From the NCBI GenBank assembly GCA_021780225.1, contig JAJXZF010000069.1, forward strand, positions 17,933 to 81,932: 64,000 bases of DNA, written 5' to 3'. The position numbers and the translations under genes were made by a program. A model generated the notes under the pieces. That model had not been told where the DNA came from. It did not search any database and was given only the letters and a program-made list of their open reading frames with translations. Shown in pieces: positions 60,021 through 64,000 of this stretch. Source of the DNA: Deltaproteobacteria bacterium. GTDB lineage: Bacteria > Desulfobacterota > Binatia > Binatales > Binataceae. Position 1 is the stretch's first letter; each line of letters starts with the position of its first letter.

Positions 60021-62869
60021 CGGGCGTGGCTCGCGACCGGGACGAATACGTAGCATCCCAGGATATCGGGCTCATGCGCCGTCACTTCGAGCGGCTTGAG
60101 ACGAAGCATTCCGCGTAACCGGTTGTGCGCCGCCTCTATTTCACCGCGCCGCTCCCCCAGGATAGCGTCATAGGCTCCCGGAGCCGCGGCCAAGTCAAGC
60201 GCCCATTGGACGTGCGCCGAGCGCTCCGTTATCGGCATGTTGCCACCAGCGGGCCGCGACTCGACCAGTGCGTTTGCGTGTTCGCTTAATGGAGTGAGCC
60301 ATTCAAGCTGGTTGCGACGCTGTTCGAAGGCGGCCATCACCACCTCTTCGGCAAATTCCTCGACTTCTTCGCGCAGAAGATAGCGGATTCGGAGCAGTAC
60401 CAGCGCGGTGCGTCGGGCGACCGCATCGGAGAACTGCGCTCCCGCACGAGCGAAGTTCGAGTCGGCGTTCTGACTCAGCGCCCGCGCCAGGACGGCATGA
60501 CAGGCCTCCTCGACAATCGGAGTCGTGCGTCCGAGGTAGAGTGCGTCGGGATCGATCCGGCGATCAAAGACGGCCGCGGCAGGAAATTCCTCAAAATCCA
60601 GTTGCGCGAACCGCTCCTTGAGGTCGCCAGGATGGAACGAGAACATGCCTGTCTTCTTGAGTCGACGCAGGTAGCCGTTGAAGCGTTGGGCGACTTCGGT
60701 CATAAAGCGCCGCACGGCGTCAGGCTCGCCGAGCACGCGATCGGTCGCTTCGATCTCGGCAGCGACCTCATCGGGCTTGATCGCTCGTTGCGCAAAGTAG
60801 GCGCGCTCTTCCTTCTCGCTCGCAGCGGCTTTATCCCATGCGGCATGAAGCCGGCTCACGCTTGGCGTCGACAGAGCCAACTGCATTTGGACGGCGCCCT
60901 TGCGCCGCAGCAGAACGTTATCGACGACCGCCTCCACCACCTGCTCGACATTGGCGGGAACCGGCACCGCCACGCCCAGCGCCCGTCGAATCTCCCGAGA
61001 CTTGCGAATCAAGACTTCGAGAACGACTTGATCCACGGGGTTGTCAGACCCGTAAAGCAAGACCGTCCGGACTTTCCCCGATGGATGTACCTGCCCGAAT
61101 CGATCGACGCGGCCTTCGCGCTGCTCCAGGCGGTTTGGATTCCACGGCAAGTCGTAGTGAATCACGGCGTCGTAGTGCGACTGAAGATTGACGCCTTCGC
61201 TCAGGCAATCGGTCGCAACGAGCACACGGCAGGCGAATCGCGAGACTTCATCGATTCGTTGCCGGCGCAATTCTTCGCCATCCCTGCCCGTCACCGCGAT
61301 GACGCTTAACTCCGGAAACTCTCGCACGAGCGAGGCTTTCAATTCGGCCGCTACGTACAAAGCAGTATCGATGAAGCGGCAAAAGATGATTGGGTGATAG
61401 CCCGCTCGCAGGAGGTCTTCGGTCTCCGCAGCGCACTCCGCAAGCTTGCGGTCCGAGCGGCCCTCGATAATTTCCTGCGCGCGCCGCCGAAATTCGCTCA
61501 ACTGCCGGCGTTCATTGGCGTCCCAGGAAGTCGCCGCCGCGTCGAACGCTGCGGTTGGCGCGTAGTCAACCGGATTATCGCCGACCATTCCGTCGAGCAC
61601 TTGTTGCTCGTAGCTGGTCTCGTCTTCCGTGGCATCTGCGACGCTGGCTCCCTCATTCGTCTCCGCATTGTCTTCGCGCTTCGAGAGCACCGTCACTGCC
61701 ATCGCGGGGCTTGATAGTACGCATCTGAGTAAAGCGATCGCCGCCCAGTGACGCACTCGCTGTTGCTGCGCGCGCAATGCGTCACCGGCAGAGACGGTCT
61801 GACGGCAGTATTCGAGAACGTCGTCGAAAAGTCTTCGATAGACAGGACTCAGTGTGTACGGCCTTTCCGAGGATACCCGCTCGGGAAACGGCGTGTCACC
61901 GCCGAGCCATTTTTCCACGTCGCGGCGCCGTCGCTGAATCAGATGGGGCACCAGTCGGTTGCGATTCAGCGCTGGTCCCGAATCGATATCGAAGGAGCGA
62001 TCGAGGAGCCCCAGCAGCGAGCGGAAACTCTCTTCGATTCCGCTGTGGGGTGTAGCGGTCACCAGGATGATGTGCCGATTCGGCTCGTCGGCAAGCGCCC
62101 GCAGTAGCTCGTAGCGCTGCTGCTGAAAGCGGTCATCGGTGCCTCCCCGCGGGCGAGTCGCCAGATGCGCCTCATCCACGATCACGAGGTCCGGAGCGTT
62201 TTGAAGAAGAAAATGTCGATGGCTGCCCGACTTCACGAAGTCGATGCTCGCGATCAGATGAGGGTAGTGCTCGTAGACGGTCAGATCATTGCGCGGCAGG
62301 TTGCGCCCCAGACGGGCGTAGTTCGAGGGAATTACGACAGCCGGTTCGATACCGAATTTCTCGCGCAACTCCGGCTCCCATACTTGGTCGCACAAATGCG
62401 CCGGACAAAGAACGAGCAGGCGCCGCGCGATACCGCGGTCGAGCAGCTCTCGGGCTATCATGCCCGCCTCAATCGTCTTGCCCACGCCCACATCGTCAGC
62501 AATGAGCAGGCGCACCGGATTCAACCTGAGCGCCATGATGAGCGGAACGAACTGATAGGGGCGCGCAGTAAATGACAACCTGCCCGCTGAGCGAAACGGC
62601 GCGGCGCTGCTCCGCAGCAGCAGACGCGCGGCGTCAAACACGACCCGGCTCGCGCCCGGATCGCCCACTGCATCGGCGTTGGGCTTGGGGAAGGTGGCGT
62701 CGCGGATGTCCCGCTGCTCGAGCGGAAGGAAAATCCCGGTCTTTTGCCCTTCGGTTCCAGTAACCGGTTTGAGATTCAGCACCAGATCGGGATCGGCGGA
62801 CGGCAGAACGATCCAGTCGCGGCCCCGAACCCGCACTAAGCTGCCAACCGCTAGTTCCCGCTGCGCCAT
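60017..62869 (-). CDS. DrmD-like SNF2-family helicase
   Basis: The 950-aa protein has an N-terminal beta region (SLVRVRGRDWIVLPSADPDL), then SNF2 motifs: LIADDVGVGKTIEAGMIARE (Walker A, about 122-141), VIVDEAHLATR, LVTATPHSG and, in the second RecA domain, LVATDCLSEGVNLQSHYDAV with YDLPWNPNRLEQREGRVDRF. The length and N-terminal pattern fit DrmD, the SNF2 helicase of class 1 DISARM. It starts 23 bp after higA2 and overlaps the methyltransferase by four bases. Confidence 0.87.
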   Translation of the reverse strand: MAQRELAVGSLVRVRGRDWIVLPSADPDLVLNLKPVTGTEGQKTGIFLPLEQRDIRDATFPKPNADAVGDPGASRVVFDAARLLLRSSAAPFRSAGRLSFTARPYQFVPLIMALRLNPVRLLIADDVGVGKTIEAGMIARELLDRGIARRLLVLCPAHLCDQVWEPELREKFGIEPAVVIPSNYARLGRNLPRNDLTVYEHYPHLIASIDFVKSGSHRHFLLQNAPDLVIVDEAHLATRPRGGTDDRFQQQRYELLRALADEPNRHIILVTATPHSGIEESFRSLLGLLDRSFDIDSGPALNRNRLVPHLIQRRRRDVEKWLGGDTPFPERVSSERPYTLSPVYRRLFDDVLEYCRQTVSAGDALRAQQQRVRHWAAIALLRCVLSSPAMAVTVLSKREDNAETNEGASVADATEDETSYEQQVLDGMVGDNPVDYAPTAAFDAAATSWDANERRQLSEFRRRAQEIIEGRSDRKLAECAAETEDLLRAGYHPIIFCRFIDTALYVAAELKASLVREFPELSVIAVTGRDGEELRRQRIDEVSRFACRVLVATDCLSEGVNLQSHYDAVIHYDLPWNPNRLEQREGRVDRFGQVHPSGKVRTVLLYGSDNPVDQVVLEVLIRKSREIRRALGVAVPVPANVEQVVEAVVDNVLLRRKGAVQMQLALSTPSVSRLHAAWDKAAASEKEERAYFAQRAIKPDEVAAEIEATDRVLGEPDAVRRFMTEVAQRFNGYLRRLKKTGMFSFHPGDLKERFAQLDFEEFPAAAVFDRRIDPDALYLGRTTPIVEEACHAVLARALSQNADSNFARAGAQFSDAVARRTALVLLRIRYLLREEVEEFAEEVVMAAFEQRRNQLEWLTPLSEHANALVESRPAGGNMPITERSAHVQWALDLAAAPGAYDAILGERRGEIEAAHNRLRGMLRLKPLEVTAHEPDILGCYVFVPVASHAR

Positions 62870-62892
62870 TGTTCCCCCCGGCCTCGTACGCT

Positions 62893-63273
62893 CTAAGCCG
62901 CCCGCCGACGACCCGCGCGCACGGGACGGATCAAAACCTCTGCAGGAATCCCGAAACGTTCGTGCAAACGGCGGATCATCGCCAGCGACAGAGCACGCTT
63001 TCGCTTCATGATTTCGTACACGCGGCTGCGACCGCCGATCACTCCAACCAGCGCCCGATGATCCAGCCCTTGCTGCTCAAGCCGAAACCGGATCGCTTCG
63101 ATAGGGTCCGGCGCATCCATCGGGAAATGTTTCTGCTCGTACGCCTCGACCAGCGTAGCTAGCACATCCAGACGATCACCCTCCGGCGTTCCCTCCCTGG
63201 CGTCCCAAAGCCGCTCGATCTCCCGCAACGCCGCCTCATAATCGGCCTCGCTCCGAATCGGTTTAATTTCCAT
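62893..63273 (-). CDS. higA: Second HigA-type antitoxin (COG5499-like)
   Basis: This 126-aa protein starts at ATG 63,273 (MEIKPIRSEADYEAALREIE), the typical opening of COG5499-type antitoxins. IRFRLEQQGLDHRALVGVIG and SRVYEIMKRKRALSLAMIRR form the XRE helix-turn-helix. An upstream in-frame start at 63,312 lies inside the toxin gene. It overlaps higB2 by 11 bases. It is a different HigA class from the one at 54,248. Confidence 0.9.
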   Translation of the reverse strand: MEIKPIRSEADYEAALREIERLWDAREGTPEGDRLDVLATLVEAYEQKHFPMDAPDPIEAIRFRLEQQGLDHRALVGVIGGRSRVYEIMKRKRALSLAMIRRLHERFGIPAEVLIRPVRAGRRRAA

Positions 63274-63586
63274 ACTGAACCGTCCTTGCGTCAATCCTGT
63301 CGTAATCCCCATGAGTCCCGATCCACTTGATGAACACGATTTGACGGCCGTAATCGATCGCCGCGACCAAACGGTAGTCGTTGCCCTTGATGTTGAACAC
63401 CACCCGGTCGGCGCTCACGATGCTGGCCGTCACGTAGCTCTGCTTCACCTCCGCGGAATTCCGCCACTTCGCACGCTGGACTTCCTGATACCAGGCGTCG
63501 AGCACCGCCTTCACCGCCCGTTGCCCCTTGTGGCCCCTGAGCGATTCAACGAACCGCGTCAGCGTCCTCCGCGCAATCAACCGCAC
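63263..63586 (-). CDS. higB: Second HigB-type toxin (mRNA interferase, COG4680-like)
   Basis: This 107-aa protein has SADRVVFNIKGNDYRLVAAI and IVFIKWIGTHGDYDRIDART, the HigB (RelE-fold) pattern of the COG4680 class. It would degrade mRNA when released from its antitoxin. It is the first gene of the minus-strand block and its promoter probably drives drmD and downstream genes as well. Confidence 0.92.
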   Translation of the reverse strand: MRLIARRTLTRFVESLRGHKGQRAVKAVLDAWYQEVQRAKWRNSAEVKQSYVTASIVSADRVVFNIKGNDYRLVAAIDYGRQIVFIKWIGTHGDYDRIDARTVQYGN

Positions 63587-64000
63587 CGTAGGAACTCTAG
63601 CACCGTTCCCGTCGCGGGAACAAGACCGCGCGCCACCACCTCACTCAAATTCCGTCATCCCAATCCCCGTCGGCCCTCCGCTATGAGACGCCCGCTCGGG
63701 CTTCGCAAGCTGCGCCACTCGCGCCCATCCCGTCACCCCACCTGACCCGTCCTGCGTCTCCGCTTCGCGGCCGTCGTCAGTGGTGGCGCCTGCTCCGTTA
63801 GCACGTCCGCGCCATCGGCTCACGCCGACCACTTCGTTTGTCACGGCCATGCAGCGCTGCGCTGCGCGCATCTAGAAATCTGCGCACGGGCCTCCAGTTC
63901 GGTTTGAGAGGCCCGCGCGGAAAAAAGTTGCGCGGGGTGAAAGCCAAGCGCAGCACGCCCTGCCCGATGACGGGAAGCGGGCGAAAGGAGACATGAGATA
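63587..64000. other. Non-coding end of window with palindromes and a gene start at the edge
   Basis: No convincing gene occupies this 414-bp stretch. It holds a perfect palindrome GCAGCGCTGC (63,851-63,860), an inverted repeat CGGGCCTC (63,887-63,894) / GAGGCCCG (63,908-63,915) and a GCGCGG direct repeat (63,915-63,920 and 63,930-63,935). An AAAGGAG site (63,984-63,990) is followed by ATG at 63,993, so a plus-strand gene almost certainly begins at the edge. Its product cannot be told from 8 bases. The promoter of the minus-strand operon is probably here too. Confidence 0.45.

Noticed and set aside
49097..62869. Plain class 1 DISARM assignment
   Set aside because: No separate DrmB or DrmC gene is present and DUF1998 is fused to the helicase, so only 'DISARM-like' is supported.

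Overview
The window looks like GC-rich chromosome of a metabolically versatile, probably acyl-CoA-oxidising Gram-negative bacterium. The evidence is two acyl-CoA dehydrogenases, a CaiB/BaiF CoA-transferase, a CitE-like lyase, a complete pqqABCDE cluster and lipoprotein and periplasmic signals. This mix would fit a Binatota/Desulfobacterota-like or proteobacterial lineage, but that placement is inference from gene content only. No rRNA, CRISPR array or complete tRNA is visible.

Region 1 (1-21,949) is ordinary chromosome. It holds the tail of an alkylsulfatase-type hydrolase, an ArnT-like glycosyltransferase, a CoA-transferase / CitE lyase / acyl-CoA dehydrogenase operon, an S53 peptidase, a DUF2156 protein, pqqABCDE, an alpha/beta hydrolase, a DUF2283 gene beside a broken DUF4258-like partner, a second acyl-CoA dehydrogenase, a ferritin-like helical protein, a DHH phosphoesterase, pcnB, ilvE, a secreted peroxiredoxin and a DUF3313 lipoprotein. 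Region 2 (22,132-23,292) is a lower-GC minus-strand patch: vsr, an HNH protein and a small third frame with no usable start.

Region 3 begins at a 45-bp tRNA-Gly(CCC) 3' fragment (23,506-23,550), which I read as the left attachment site of an integrative conjugative element. The rest of the window lies inside that element. The orientation of the fragment predicts that the intact tRNA and the integrase lie to the right, beyond the window. The conjugation module (23,849-38,492) is trbF-trbG-trbI-DUF2274-traF-traD-relaxase-traG-RHH-trbB-x-trbC-trbD-trbE-trbJ-lipoprotein-trbL. trbI carries a frameshift, so transfer may be impaired.

Region 4 (38,515-63,586) is a defence cargo in two convergent blocks. 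The plus-strand block is an ORF6N protein, a STAS/GHKL-ATPase protein, a DUF4325-wHTH protein, a 50-aa proline-rich protein, a UBC(E2)-like protein ending in a SEC-C motif, a TIR-APAZ protein, a catalytically inactive short Argonaute (a SPARTA-type pair) and a NACHT NTPase with a C-terminal PD-(D/E)XK nuclease. The minus-strand block starts with a HigBA pair, then a DrmD-like SNF2 helicase, an adenine methyltransferase and an unknown 138-aa protein. Next come a decayed copy of a helicase 5' end, HigB, a SEC-C/HNH protein and HigA. It ends with a 1705-aa helicase-DUF1998-nuclease fusion. This second block resembles DISARM, but the helicase is DruE-like in architecture.

The most promising material for a new system is the four-gene set directly ahead of SPARTA (ATPase, STAS-wHTH, 50-aa protein, E2-like/SEC-C) and the HigB / SEC-C-HNH / HigA insertion in the DISARM-like operon.
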